DNA of 64,000 nucleotides from Actinomadura rupiterrae. GTDB lineage: Bacteria; Actinomycetota; Actinomycetes; Streptosporangiales; Streptosporangiaceae. The notes below the pieces were generated by a model that worked only from the letters and a program-made list of their open reading frames with translations, was not told where the DNA came from and searched no databases. The stretch covers positions 186,001 through 250,000 of the forward strand of contig NZ_JAMZEA010000007.1 of NCBI RefSeq assembly GCF_024172125.1, written 5' to 3'. Positions 7,622 to 14,594 of this stretch are shown in pieces. Each line of letters opens with the position of its first letter. Position 1 is the stretch's first letter. Both the position numbers and the translations under genes were made by a program.

Positions 7622-8191
7622 GTGGGTTACCGTTTGCGCGTGAGGTCATGGGTGAAGTGGCTGGTGGGCCCCGAGGTGGACGAGCGGCGCGCGCGGCTGA
7701 CCGGGACGGCGCTCCTCGTCGCGGCGCTGGGCCTGACGGTCTGGATCGTCTACCTGGGCTCCGCGCTGCCCGACCAGGGTCCGGCGCAGGACTGGAACAC
7801 CACCTGGACCGGCATCGACACCTGGCAGCTGACGTGGGTCGGGCTTGACGTGTTCGAGGTCGCCGGGCTCGCCGCGACCGGATGGCTGTTGCGCGGCAGC
7901 CACCGGGAGACCCGTACCGCCGCGCTGCTCGCGGCTCCGGTCTTCGTCATCGACGGCTGGTTCGACATGCTGACCGCCGCGAGCAGGTCCGATCTCGCGG
8001 TCTCGCTGGCGGTGCTGGCGCTTGCCGAACTGCCGGGCGCGCTCGTCCTCCTGCTGGTCGCACGCAAGGCGCGCCAGTTCGAGGCCGGCGCGCCGGATGA
8101 GCGCCCTGATCGCGCACACGCTGAGCACCGCGCCCTGGCCGATTCTCATGATGGCGGGCGAGGAGATCTCGACGACCGGCAGCGCCGCTGA
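7622..8191 (+). CDS. Integral membrane protein, four-helix
   Basis: This protein of up to 189 aa has about four membrane helices: GTALLVAALGLTVWIVYLGS, WVGLDVFEVAGLAATGWLL, ALLAAPVFVIDGWFDML and LAVSLAVLALAELPGALVLLLV. Between the first and second lies a soluble loop with TWTGIDTWQLTW. No family function is recognised. The tail after residue ~158 is charged and low in sense-codon bias and may not be genuine: from 8097 another frame (34 codons) looks at least as protein-like. GTG at 7622 or 7640 may be the start. Confidence 0.65.
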   Translation: MGYRLRVRSWVKWLVGPEVDERRARLTGTALLVAALGLTVWIVYLGSALPDQGPAQDWNTTWTGIDTWQLTWVGLDVFEVAGLAATGWLLRGSHRETRTAALLAAPVFVIDGWFDMLTAASRSDLAVSLAVLALAELPGALVLLLVARKARQFEAGAPDERPDRAHAEHRALADSHDGGRGDLDDRQRR

Positions 8192-8262
8192 CCATTGAGC
8201 AGGTGGTGTCGCCCGGGATAATTGGTTTTGTGGGGTCTTGGGGCTCTGACAGCATGTGGGCC

Positions 8263-8838
8263 ATGCGCCACCCTCTTGACACGCTGGACTGGCCGATCGC
8301 CACCGACCGGCTGCTCGTGCGCCGGGCCGTCCCGGACGACGCGGAAGCGACCTGGGTCTACCGGCAGCTGCCGGAAGCTTGGGAATGGGTCGGGGGCGCC
8401 ACGACGACGTTCGACGACTACCGCGAGCATTTTCTCCGCGAGGATCGGCTCGCGAACCTGCTCGTCATCGAGCTGGACGGTCGGGTGATCGGCGATCTGA
8501 CGCTGCAGGTCCAGGACGCTTGGGCCCAGCAGGAGGTCGCCGACCAGGCGAAGGGCGTCCAAGGAGAGCTCGGGTGGACGCTGGACCCCTCCTACGGAGG
8601 CAAGGGCTACGCCACCGAAGCGGTACGCGCCCTCATCGACGTCGCCTTCGGGAAGCTCGGCCTGCGCCGCCTGCACGCGCAGTGCTTCTACGACAACGAG
8701 GCTTCGTGGCGGCTGATGGAGCGGGTCGGCATGCGCCGCGAACAGCACACGGTGAAGGATTCCCTCCACCGGACCAAGGGCTGGCTCGACGGTCTCGCCT
8801 ACGCCCTCCTGGCCGAGGAGTGGACCGCTCCCAACTGA
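8263..8838 (+). CDS. GNAT family N-acetyltransferase
   Basis: This 191-aa protein is of the RimJ/RimL type: DWPIATDRLLVRRAVPDDAEATW at the N terminus, VIGDLTLQV on beta strand 4, and the acetyl-CoA site in WTLDPSYGGKGYATEAVRALIDVAF (motif A). Then follow LHAQCFYDNEASWRLMERVGM. It would transfer an acetyl group from acetyl-CoA to an amine; the substrate is unknown. ATG at 8263 is used; ATG at 8254 is also possible and neither has a clear Shine-Dalgarno. Confidence 0.88.
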   Translation: MRHPLDTLDWPIATDRLLVRRAVPDDAEATWVYRQLPEAWEWVGGATTTFDDYREHFLREDRLANLLVIELDGRVIGDLTLQVQDAWAQQEVADQAKGVQGELGWTLDPSYGGKGYATEAVRALIDVAFGKLGLRRLHAQCFYDNEASWRLMERVGMRREQHTVKDSLHRTKGWLDGLAYALLAEEWTAPN

Positions 8839-8857
8839 TCGATCTCCGCCCTGGAGG

Positions 8858-9406
8858 TCAGGCGAGGAGGTGCTGGACGGCCTGGGTGAGCACTTCGGGG
8901 CGGGTCCGGGTCGGATGGTCCGCGGCTAGGGACTGGTTGGCTATGGCCAGTGAGTAGGCGAGCAGGCTGCGGGCCTCGACGTCGTCCGGGTCGGGGCAGA
9001 ATTCGCCGAACAGGCTGCGCAGGTAGTCCATGCGGCGGTTGTCGACGTGCCGGAGGCGCTGCGCGACCTCGGGATCGCGGCGGGCCCAGTCGCGGATCGC
9101 CAGGTCGACAGGTATTAGCGGCGAAGTGGGGATGAGCGTCCCCAGTAGCCGGATCTTCTCTCTGGCGTCGGCGGTCTCGGCCTCCACTTGGGCCATGAGT
9201 TCGTCGGCGCCTTTCTGCTGCCAGGCGTCCAGGAGCGCTTCGAGGAACGCGTCCCGGTCCTTGAAGTGCCAGTAGAAGCTGCCTCGGGTGACGCCGAGTT
9301 CCTTTGCCAGCACATCGATGCGGACGGCGTCGGGCCCGCCCGCGGCGAGTGCGTTGAATCCCTTCTCGATCCACGTGCTGCGCGGGGTGCGTGCCGTCGC
9401 CGCCAT
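8858..9406 (-). CDS. TetR family transcriptional regulator
   Basis: This 182-aa regulator has the HTH IDVLAKELGVTRGSFYWHFKDRD (about residues 30-52) and an all-helical C-terminal domain. ATG at 9406 is preceded by AGGAGA. It is divergent from a small membrane-protein gene at 9520, and a perfect 14-bp inverted repeat between them is the likely operator. That neighbour is therefore the probable target. Confidence 0.88.
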   Translation of the reverse strand: MAATARTPRSTWIEKGFNALAAGGPDAVRIDVLAKELGVTRGSFYWHFKDRDAFLEALLDAWQQKGADELMAQVEAETADAREKIRLLGTLIPTSPLIPVDLAIRDWARRDPEVAQRLRHVDNRRMDYLRSLFGEFCPDPDDVEARSLLAYSLAIANQSLAADHPTRTRPEVLTQAVQHLLA

Positions 9407-9475
9407 CGCCGTCTCCTCCCGGGTTGTGGGGTGCGGCACAGTGCCTTGCGCTCGCAACAGGGCGAAGTCTAGCGT

Positions 9476-9508
9476 CCCATCCATACAGTACAGAACTGTA
9501 TGGATGGG
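9476..9508. promoter_or_regulatory. Perfect 14-bp inverted repeat, TetR operator
   Basis: CCCATCCATACAGT (9476-9489) and ACTGTATGGATGGG (9495-9508) are exact complements separated by ACAGA. The site lies 70 bp upstream of the tetR start (9406) and 11 bp upstream of the start at 9520. It is placed to control both genes. Confidence 0.7.
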
Positions 9509-9519
9509 AGCGTGGCGCG

Positions 9520-9939
9520 GTGATCTGGTGGGCCGGGCGGGGACTGGCGCTGATCGGTGGCGGGCATCTGGCCATCGGACTGCTGCTCAGCAGGAGCTAC
9601 TTCGACGACTGGTTCGCCCTGCGCCTGTGGGGCCACTGGACGGAGGACACGCACCAGGCCAGCTACTTCTGGGCGAACCCCGCCGGTTTCGGATGGCCTC
9701 TCCTGCTCATCGGCCTCACGGTGGTCTGGATGGACCGGCGCGGCATCACCCCGCCGCTCTTCCTGGCATGGATGGTGCTGGGCTGGGCCGTGGTCTGCGC
9801 CGTCATCGCCGAGCCGACGCCGGGCCCGGTGCTCGTGGCCTTCGCCGTCATGCTCCTGCGCGGGGTGCAGAAGGCGTCCGGACGCGCCCAGACCGTCCCG
9901 GCGGAGCAGGCCGCTGAGACTCAGCGGGCCGGTTTGTGA
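9520..9939 (+). CDS. Small membrane protein under TetR control
   Basis: This 139-aa protein has about four hydrophobic segments (IWWAGRGLALIGGGHLAIGLLL, WPLLLIGLTVVWM, LFLAWMVLGWAVVCAVIA, VLVAFAVMLLRG). It resembles the DUF6463-type membrane proteins that often sit beside tetR genes in actinomycetes; this assignment is from memory of the family and uncertain. GTG at 9520 follows GGGAGCG. It overlaps the 3' end of the convergent methyltransferase gene by 19 bp. Confidence 0.7.
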   Translation: MIWWAGRGLALIGGGHLAIGLLLSRSYFDDWFALRLWGHWTEDTHQASYFWANPAGFGWPLLLIGLTVVWMDRRGITPPLFLAWMVLGWAVVCAVIAEPTPGPVLVAFAVMLLRGVQKASGRAQTVPAEQAAETQRAGL

Positions 9940-10574
9940 GCTTTGACGTAGGACAGCATGACCGGGAGATCGCCTTCGTCGACGACCTCGAAACCGGCGT
10001 CGGGGATCAGGGTTCCGAGCAGGTCCTTGGGGCTGTGCCGCATCGCCGGGCCGGTCATGTGGCCGGTGAGCGCGGCGACCAGCCGGTTGGACGGCGGACG
10101 GAACTCGGCGATCAGGAGCGTCCCGCCGGGCCGCAGGACGCGGAACATCTCCGCGAAGGCGGGCGCGCGATCGTCCACCGGCATGTGGTGGACGGCCAGG
10201 CTGGAGACCACCACGTCGAACGATCCGTCCGGAAGGCCGGTCTCCCGACCGCCCGCGACGACGTACGTGCAGTTCGCGGGGGCGCGGCGGCGCGCGTACT
10301 CGACCATCGGCTCGGACGGGTCGAGCCCGACGACCTCGCCGTCCCCGACGACCGTGGACAGGATTCTCGTCAGGTAGCCCGTCCCGCAGCCGACGTCAAG
10401 GACGCGCACGCCCGGACGGGCGCCGGCCAGCGCGGCCAGCCGGAGGAAGGTCTCGCGCCGCCGTCCCAGGAACCCGAAGCCCGCCACGAACTCGTAGGCG
10501 CGCGGGTGCCTGAGCGTCCCGCCCGACTCGCCGTGATCGTGTTCGGTCCCGTGCACCAGTCCACGCAGCCCCAT
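9921..10574 (-). CDS. Class I SAM-dependent methyltransferase
   Basis: This 217-aa methyltransferase of the Methyltransf_11/UbiE type has motif I VLDVGCGTGYLTRIL (about residues 58-72), the acidic loop VVGLDPSEPMVEYAR, motif IV FDVVVSSLAVHHM and FRVLRPGGTLLIAEF after it. It transfers a methyl group from SAM to an unknown acceptor. It is divergent from a tetR at 10691 with palindromes between, so that regulator probably controls it. Confidence 0.85.
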   Translation of the reverse strand: MGLRGLVHGTEHDHGESGGTLRHPRAYEFVAGFGFLGRRRETFLRLAALAGARPGVRVLDVGCGTGYLTRILSTVVGDGEVVGLDPSEPMVEYARRRAPANCTYVVAGGRETGLPDGSFDVVVSSLAVHHMPVDDRAPAFAEMFRVLRPGGTLLIAEFRPPSNRLVAALTGHMTGPAMRHSPKDLLGTLIPDAGFEVVDEGDLPVMLSYVKAHKPAR

Positions 10575-10593
10575 TGCGCATCTCCTTCATTCG

Positions 10594-10636
10594 GAACAGT
10601 CTGTTCGTTAACGCATGGTGTGTTCGGCCGCCGAAC
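10594..10636. promoter_or_regulatory. Two palindromes between methyltransferase and tetR
   Basis: GAACAGTCTGTTC (10594-10606) is a 5-bp inverted repeat with a 3-bp centre, and GTTCGGCCGCCGAAC (about 10622-10636) is a 6-bp inverted repeat with a 3-bp centre. Both lie between divergent starts at 10574 and 10691. Either may be the TetR operator; the first overlaps the likely methyltransferase promoter. Confidence 0.5.
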
Positions 10637-10690
10637 GGGGTCAACAACCAGTTGGGGCCAGGTGTGCGTTACCGAACAGAAGGCGGAGAA

Positions 10691-11248
10691 GTGTTAGAGA
10701 AGGTCGACCGTCGCGTGCGGCGTACCCGGCAGGCGATCCAGCAAGCCCTCATGGACCTGATCCTGGAGAAGGGCTACAACGCGGTGACCGTCACCGACCT
10801 CATCAACCGCGCGGACATCGGCCGGTCCACGTTCTACGCGCATTTCGACGGCAAGCGCGCCGTCCTCGCCGCGACCATGCAACAGCTCAGCTTCCTGAAC
10901 GCGGCGCCCGATCCCCACGGGCCCTTGTTCGCGTTCAGCCGTCCGCTGTTCGAGCACATCCACGAACAGCGCCGCATCATCCAAGCGCTGCTGGGCAGGC
11001 GCGGCGGACACGAACAGGCCGCTCACGCCAACGAACATCTCCGAGGCGTCATCCGCGACGAACTCCTCGCCCGGGGCGTAACGCCGACCGGCGCACTGGA
11101 ACTGACGGTCACCTGCGTCCACGGCGCTCTGATGGCGCTACTGACCCGCTGGGCGGACGGCGAAGTCACGGCCACTCCGTCCGAACTGGACGCGGCCTTC
11201 CGCGCGACCGTCCTGCCAGGCGTCCAGGCGTTGCTGCCCGTCCAGTAA
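10691..11248 (+). CDS. TetR family transcriptional regulator
   Basis: This 185-aa regulator has an HTH at about residues 10-55 (RRTRQAIQQALMDLILEKGYNAVTVTDLINRADIGRSTFYAHF in outline) and a C-terminal helical domain. GTG at 10691 is preceded by AGGCGGAGAA. It is divergent from the methyltransferase gene and convergent with the isochorismatase-like gene, whose end is 4 nt away. Confidence 0.88.
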   Translation: MLEKVDRRVRRTRQAIQQALMDLILEKGYNAVTVTDLINRADIGRSTFYAHFDGKRAVLAATMQQLSFLNAAPDPHGPLFAFSRPLFEHIHEQRRIIQALLGRRGGHEQAAHANEHLRGVIRDELLARGVTPTGALELTVTCVHGALMALLTRWADGEVTATPSELDAAFRATVLPGVQALLPVQ

Positions 11249-11251
11249 CCG

Positions 11252-11806
11252 CTAGCCGAGTTCGTTCGGCCACTCGGTAGAGGTGGTGACCTTGAAGCCG
11301 CGGGCGGGGAAGACGGCGTCCATGAAGAAGTCGTGAATGGACTGGTCGCCGTCACCACACGCGTCCCGCAGAACGGTGACGTGGTAACCCCGGTCGGCGG
11401 CGTCGTAGCAGGTCGCCGCGACCATCGCGCTCGTAGCAACGCCAGCGACCACGATGGTGTCGACACCGCGAGCGCGCAGCACGAGGTCCAGGTCAGTACC
11501 GGCGAACGCGCTCGCACGGCGCTTCATCACGACGACGTCCTCGTCCGCGACCGGAAGGGCGATCTCGGTCCCGGACGACCCTTCGTGGAAGGTGTCCCCC
11601 GCCTCGAAGAACGACTTGAACAGATCGTTGTCGGCCGGCAGGTCGGCCCCGTTCGGGCGGAACCCGAAATGCACGAACACGACCAGGGCGCCGGCCTCGC
11701 GAGCGCGCGGCAGGAGGTCCGCCAGCGGCGCCACGACCTGCTTGGCGAACGGATACGCGCCCGTGATGCCCTGCTGGACGTCCCCGATGATCAGTGCGGT
11801 GCCCAC
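11252..11806 (-). CDS. Isochorismatase-like hydrolase
   Basis: This 184-aa protein has the isochorismatase-like fold: the catalytic-type Asp in LIIGDVQQG (residue ~9), the Lys in VVMKRRASAFAGTDL and the loop VVAGVATSAMVAATC. In the cysteine-hydrolase members of the family the last loop carries a Cys where this protein has Met (SAM-V). It therefore belongs to the subgroup without the nucleophilic Cys, as in true isochorismatases, or is inactive. The substrate is unknown. Confidence 0.82.
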   Translation of the reverse strand: MGTALIIGDVQQGITGAYPFAKQVVAPLADLLPRAREAGALVVFVHFGFRPNGADLPADNDLFKSFFEAGDTFHEGSSGTEIALPVADEDVVVMKRRASAFAGTDLDLVLRARGVDTIVVAGVATSAMVAATCYDAADRGYHVTVLRDACGDGDQSIHDFFMDAVFPARGFKVTTSTEWPNELG

Positions 11807-12103
11807 GCCTTCTCCTGTCCGATCCGTCCGATGCAGGCCATCGTATGCACAGCACCGTAAGGACTCGAATCAGCCGACGCTCATACGACCGCTCTCCAGG
11901 GAACGGAGTGCCGCCCACGGCATCGACAGGGCAACCAGCCGCGGCGAGCAGCCAACAAAGCCCGCCCCAAGCCTTGTCCAGCGACAAGGTTGCCCTGAAG
12001 CGCTCCCCCGCCTGCATCTCCGGTCGCGGCCACGAACCGCCCGCCATCGCCGCCCGAGCGGCTTCGGGCGAGACGCGGCCGAGTTCCATCGAGATTCCCA
12101 TGA
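11807..12103. other. Intergenic, no gene seen
   Basis: No reading frame with convincing actinomycete codon bias or start signals is visible here. The stretch separates the isochorismatase-like gene from the tRNA array. Confidence 0.5.
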
Positions 12104-12124
12104 CCGATCAGCATGCCTGATCGG
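12104..12124 (-). terminator. Hairpin 30 nt downstream of the tRNA array
   Basis: CCGATCAG and CTGATCGG form an 8-bp stem with a 5-nt loop. It lies about 30 nt beyond the 3' end of the minus-strand tRNA-Tyr gene. There is no T-run, so it may be a processing or stabilising hairpin rather than a classical terminator. Confidence 0.45.
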
Positions 12125-12154
12125 CCCGCACGGGAACGTGAATCAAGTAAGAAG

Positions 12155-12237
12155 TGGGGCAGGCGGGATTCGAACCCACTCAGCGCGAAGCACCTGCTTT
12201 ACAGGCAGGCCCGACTCTCCCACTTCGGCGCCACCCC
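12155..12237 (-). tRNA. tRNA-Tyr (GUA)
   Basis: This 83-nt gene folds as a class II tRNA: acceptor GGGGTGG/CTGCCCC with discriminator A, D stem CCGA/TCGG, anticodon stem CCTGC/GCAGG with loop CTGTAAA (anticodon GTA), a 13-nt variable arm containing a GC-TTCG-GC hairpin, and T stem GTGGG/CCCGC with loop TTCGAAT. CCA is not encoded. It is the last of three tandem tRNA genes, only 5 nt from the previous one. Confidence 0.85.
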
Positions 12238-12242
12238 ATACG

Positions 12243-12315
12243 TGCCCTCGGAGGGATTCGAACCCCCAACATTTCGGTCCTTAGCCGAACGCCTCTACCA
12301 TTGGACTACGAGGGC
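12243..12315 (-). tRNA. tRNA-like gene, leucine anticodon AAG on a class I body
   Basis: This 73-nt gene has a perfect acceptor stem GCCCTCG/CGAGGGC with A73, anticodon stem TTCGG/CCGAA with loop CTAAGGA (anticodon AAG), a 5-nt variable loop ATGTT, and T arm GGGGG-TTCGAAT-CCCTC. The D stem GTCC/AGGC has one mismatch. Normal bacterial tRNA-Leu has a long variable arm, which this lacks, and A34 is rare in bacteria outside tRNA-Arg(ACG). Its true amino acid is thus open. The body closely resembles that of the next gene (shared TAGTCCAA and AGAGGCG). Confidence 0.7.
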
Positions 12316-12319
12316 GAAG

Positions 12320-12393
12320 TGCGGCTCCGGGGATTCGAACCCCGATCATCCGGTCGCTGAAACCGGCGCCTCTTCCAGTTGGACTAGAGCCGC
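12320..12393 (-). tRNA. tRNA-like gene, leucine anticodon CAG on a class I body
   Basis: This 74-nt gene has acceptor GCGGCTC/GAGCCGC with A73, D arm GTCC-AACTGGAAG-AGGC, anticodon stem CCGGT/ACCGG with loop TTCAGCG (anticodon CAG), variable loop ATGAT and T arm CGGGG-TTCGAAT-CCCCG. C37 and G38 are unusual next to the anticodon, where a purine at 37 is expected. As with its neighbour, the anticodon reads a leucine codon but the long variable arm is missing. It lies 45 nt after a 21-codon ORF and 4 nt before the AAG gene. Confidence 0.7.
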
Positions 12394-12438
12394 GCACATA
12401 GAGAGAAGTCTCGGCGTCACCCTGCGCGCGGGCCGGAG

Positions 12439-12504
12439 TCAGGAAGTGGGATACCGGCCGGTGCTGGCGAGCGACGCCTTGGGCAGTCGATAGAGCTTCA
12501 GCAT
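12439..12504 (-). CDS. 21-aa peptide upstream of the tRNA array
   Basis: ATG at 12504 is preceded 7 nt upstream by GAGAGGAGGA, a near-perfect Shine-Dalgarno. The peptide begins MLKLYRLPKASLAS and ends with GRYPTS before TGA. It is basic, with four Leu (codons CTG and CTC) and two Tyr (both TAT, a rare codon in this GC-rich DNA). The three tRNA genes that follow on the same strand have anticodons reading CUG, CUU/CUC and UAU/UAC. I do not recognise the peptide; it may be a leader peptide, a small effector or a substrate peptide. The strength of the ribosome-binding site is the main evidence that it is translated. Confidence 0.5.
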   Translation of the reverse strand: MLKLYRLPKASLASTGRYPTS

Positions 12505-12583
12505 GGCCGGTCCTCCTCTCGGTGGTTCTGTCCGTTGCGGACGTTCATTAGGTTGCCAGCCCCGCGGAGGGCGTGCAACGGAA

Positions 12584-13621
12584 TTAAAGGTCCAGGGTGA
12601 GGCGGCCTTGGGTGGCTCGGGAGACGCAGATGAGCATGGTGTTGTCGCCTGCGGGGTCGGAGGGGGCTCGGTCGTCTGCGGCGCCGGAGAGGATTCGCGT
12701 CTTGCAGGTGCCGCAGAAGCCTTGGCGGCAGGAGTAGGCGACGTCGGGCTTCTCCTCTTTGATGACGTCCAGGGCCGAGCGGGTGGCGGGGATTTGGAGG
12801 ACGCGGCCGGAGGACTTGAGTTCCACCTCGAAGGGCTTGCCGTCGGTGATGGGGGCCGGGGCGAAGCGTTCGTAGTGGAGGGTCGCGTCCGCGGGGAGGG
12901 CGGCTCGGATGGCGTCGATCATCGGGGACGGGCCGCAGACGTGGACGGCGGTTCCGGGAGTGGCGGAGGCGAGGAGGAAATCGCTGGTCGGGATGCCGTC
13001 CGTGTCGTCCGTGCGGATGGTGACGCGCTGGTCTGGCAGCTCGTCCAGGAAAGGGAGGGTCGCGCGGGTGCGGCCGGTATAGATGAGGTGCCAGTCGGCG
13101 CCCAGTTTTTCGGCCGCTTTCACCATCGGGAGGATGGGGGTGATGCCGATGCCGCCCGCGATGAAGAGGTAGCGCTTGCGGGGGATGAAGGGGAAGGCGT
13201 TGCGGGGGCCCTGGACTTTGAGGACGGTGCCTTCGGAAAGCCCGTGGACTTCCAGGGAGCCGCCTCCGCCGTCGGGGAGGCGGCGGACGGCGATGCGGTA
13301 CGTGCCCAGGTCGGACGGGTCGCCGCAGAGGGAGTACTGGCGGCGGCGGCCGGACGGCAGGTGCAGGTCCAGGTGGGAGCCGGGTTGCCAGGCCGGGAGC
13401 AGGCGGCCGTCGGGGGCGGCGAGGGTGAGGGACACGACTTCCTCGGCGACCTGCGTGACGGCTTGCACGACCAGGCGCATGGAGCGGTCCACCGGGCGGA
13501 CGGGCGGCAGCGTCGGGGTGCGGAGCGTGCGGAGCCTGTACAGGCCGCTGAACAGGGCGGACGCGGCGATGACGAAGCGGTCGCGGGAGCGGCGGCCGTA
13601 CAGGTCGGGCGGGATGGTCAC
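12584..13621 (-). CDS. Ferredoxin reductase-type oxidoreductase (FMN/FAD, NAD, 2Fe-2S)
   Basis: This 345-aa protein has the phthalate dioxygenase reductase/VanB layout. The flavin domain carries RQYSLCGDP (about 110-118), the NAD(P) domain carries FIAGGIGITPILPMVKAAEK, and a C-terminal plant-type ferredoxin has YSCRQGFCGTCKTRIL with the last Cys in MLICVSRA. It passes electrons from NAD(P)H to an oxygenase or di-iron partner. GTG at 13621 overlaps the stop of the upstream metal-hydrolase gene by 4 bp, so the two are one operon and likely one electron-transfer unit. Confidence 0.88.
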   Translation of the reverse strand: MTIPPDLYGRRSRDRFVIAASALFSGLYRLRTLRTPTLPPVRPVDRSMRLVVQAVTQVAEEVVSLTLAAPDGRLLPAWQPGSHLDLHLPSGRRRQYSLCGDPSDLGTYRIAVRRLPDGGGGSLEVHGLSEGTVLKVQGPRNAFPFIPRKRYLFIAGGIGITPILPMVKAAEKLGADWHLIYTGRTRATLPFLDELPDQRVTIRTDDTDGIPTSDFLLASATPGTAVHVCGPSPMIDAIRAALPADATLHYERFAPAPITDGKPFEVELKSSGRVLQIPATRSALDVIKEEKPDVAYSCRQGFCGTCKTRILSGAADDRAPSDPAGDNTMLICVSRATQGRLTLDL

Positions 13622-14496
13622 CGGAGCGCCGCCTGGGCGGCCGGGGACGTGGCGAGGTAGGCGAGGGCCTGCTCGGTGGAGCCCTCGTTGAGGGGGCTGT
13701 AGTCGCGGCGCGTGTAGCGGCGGATGGACGCGGCGACCATGCGGCCCTCGGGGGTGAGCCCGGCGCGTCCGGTGCGGCGGATGTGCCGGACGCCGCCCTT
13801 GATGCGGCCCTTGACGATCGGATCGGCGGCCATGAGGTAGCGGTGGCCGCGCTGCCAGAGCGAGACCAGGGCGGTGACCGTCTCGGCCATGGCGCGGAGC
13901 CGGGCCGGGTAGCGGCCGTCGAGGTGCATGAACAGCTCGTGCGCGACGTGCCGGTGCTCGACCTCCTCGGCGCCGTGCCAGCGCAGCAGGTCGAGCATCA
14001 TCGGGTCGGCGCCGGCCTCGTCCAGGGCGGTGGCGTTGAGGATCCAGTCGCCGAGGACGCCGGTGAAGTGCTCGATGGCGGCGATGAGGGAGATCCGCTC
14101 GTTGAGCCAGGCGCGGCGGCGGTCGCCGGTGAGGCCGCGGTCGCCGAGCATGCTCTCGAAGAGGAACTCGACCTGCCGGACGAAGGGCCGGACGTCCAGG
14201 CCCTGCTCCATGAAGTGGTCGAGGACGGCGTCGTGCGAGGAGGCGTGCATGGCCTCCTGGCCGATGAAGCCGAGCACGTCCTCGCGGAGGTCGTCGTCCT
14301 CGATCAGCGGGACGGCCTCCTTGAAGACCCGGACGAACCACTCCTCGCCGGCCGGGAGCAGCATGTGCAGCACGTTGATCAGGTGGGTGGCGACGGGGTC
14401 GCCGGGGATCCAGTGCAGCGGGACCGCGGACCAGTCGAAGCGCACGTCGCGGGCCTGCAGGACGAGGTTGTCCGGCTCCCCGAGCTGGGCGGTCAT
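13618..14496 (-). CDS. Metal-dependent hydrolase, ferritin-like (COG3687 type)
   Basis: This 292-aa all-helical protein has conserved carboxylate/histidine motifs: GEEWF, DVLGFIGQEAMHASSHD, IAAIEHFTG and WHGAEEVEHRHVAHE. These are the di-metal ligands of the Metal_hydrol (PF10118) family, which has a ferritin-like fold. Family members are annotated as hydrolases, but the coupling to a flavin/2Fe-2S reductase suggests a di-iron oxygenase role (inference). It is the first gene of the pair and is transcribed divergently from the ALDH cluster further right. Confidence 0.8.
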   Translation of the reverse strand: MTAQLGEPDNLVLQARDVRFDWSAVPLHWIPGDPVATHLINVLHMLLPAGEEWFVRVFKEAVPLIEDDDLREDVLGFIGQEAMHASSHDAVLDHFMEQGLDVRPFVRQVEFLFESMLGDRGLTGDRRRAWLNERISLIAAIEHFTGVLGDWILNATALDEAGADPMMLDLLRWHGAEEVEHRHVAHELFMHLDGRYPARLRAMAETVTALVSLWQRGHRYLMAADPIVKGRIKGGVRHIRRTGRAGLTPEGRMVAASIRRYTRRDYSPLNEGSTEQALAYLATSPAAQAALR

Positions 14497-14594
14497 GGGC
14501 GGCTCCGGCGGGTGGTACGGGTCTTATTGACGAACTGTCCAGAAAGTACAACGGACGCTCGCCGGTTGACAACGTAACGTCCCGGTGAGGCATG

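Noticed and set aside
12155..12393. Possible CRISPR-like array
   Set aside because: The repeated 70-nt units are tRNA cloverleaf genes with distinct anticodons, not identical repeats with spacers.
12503..13660. 385-codon plus-strand frame opposite the reductase
   Set aside because: Gly-rich low-complexity product with no motif; the minus-strand reductase is clear.
14536..14543. Third copy of the TGTCCAGA operator upstream of the metal-hydrolase gene
   Set aside because: Only a half-site is present; the left arm is not complementary, so I do not call it an operator.
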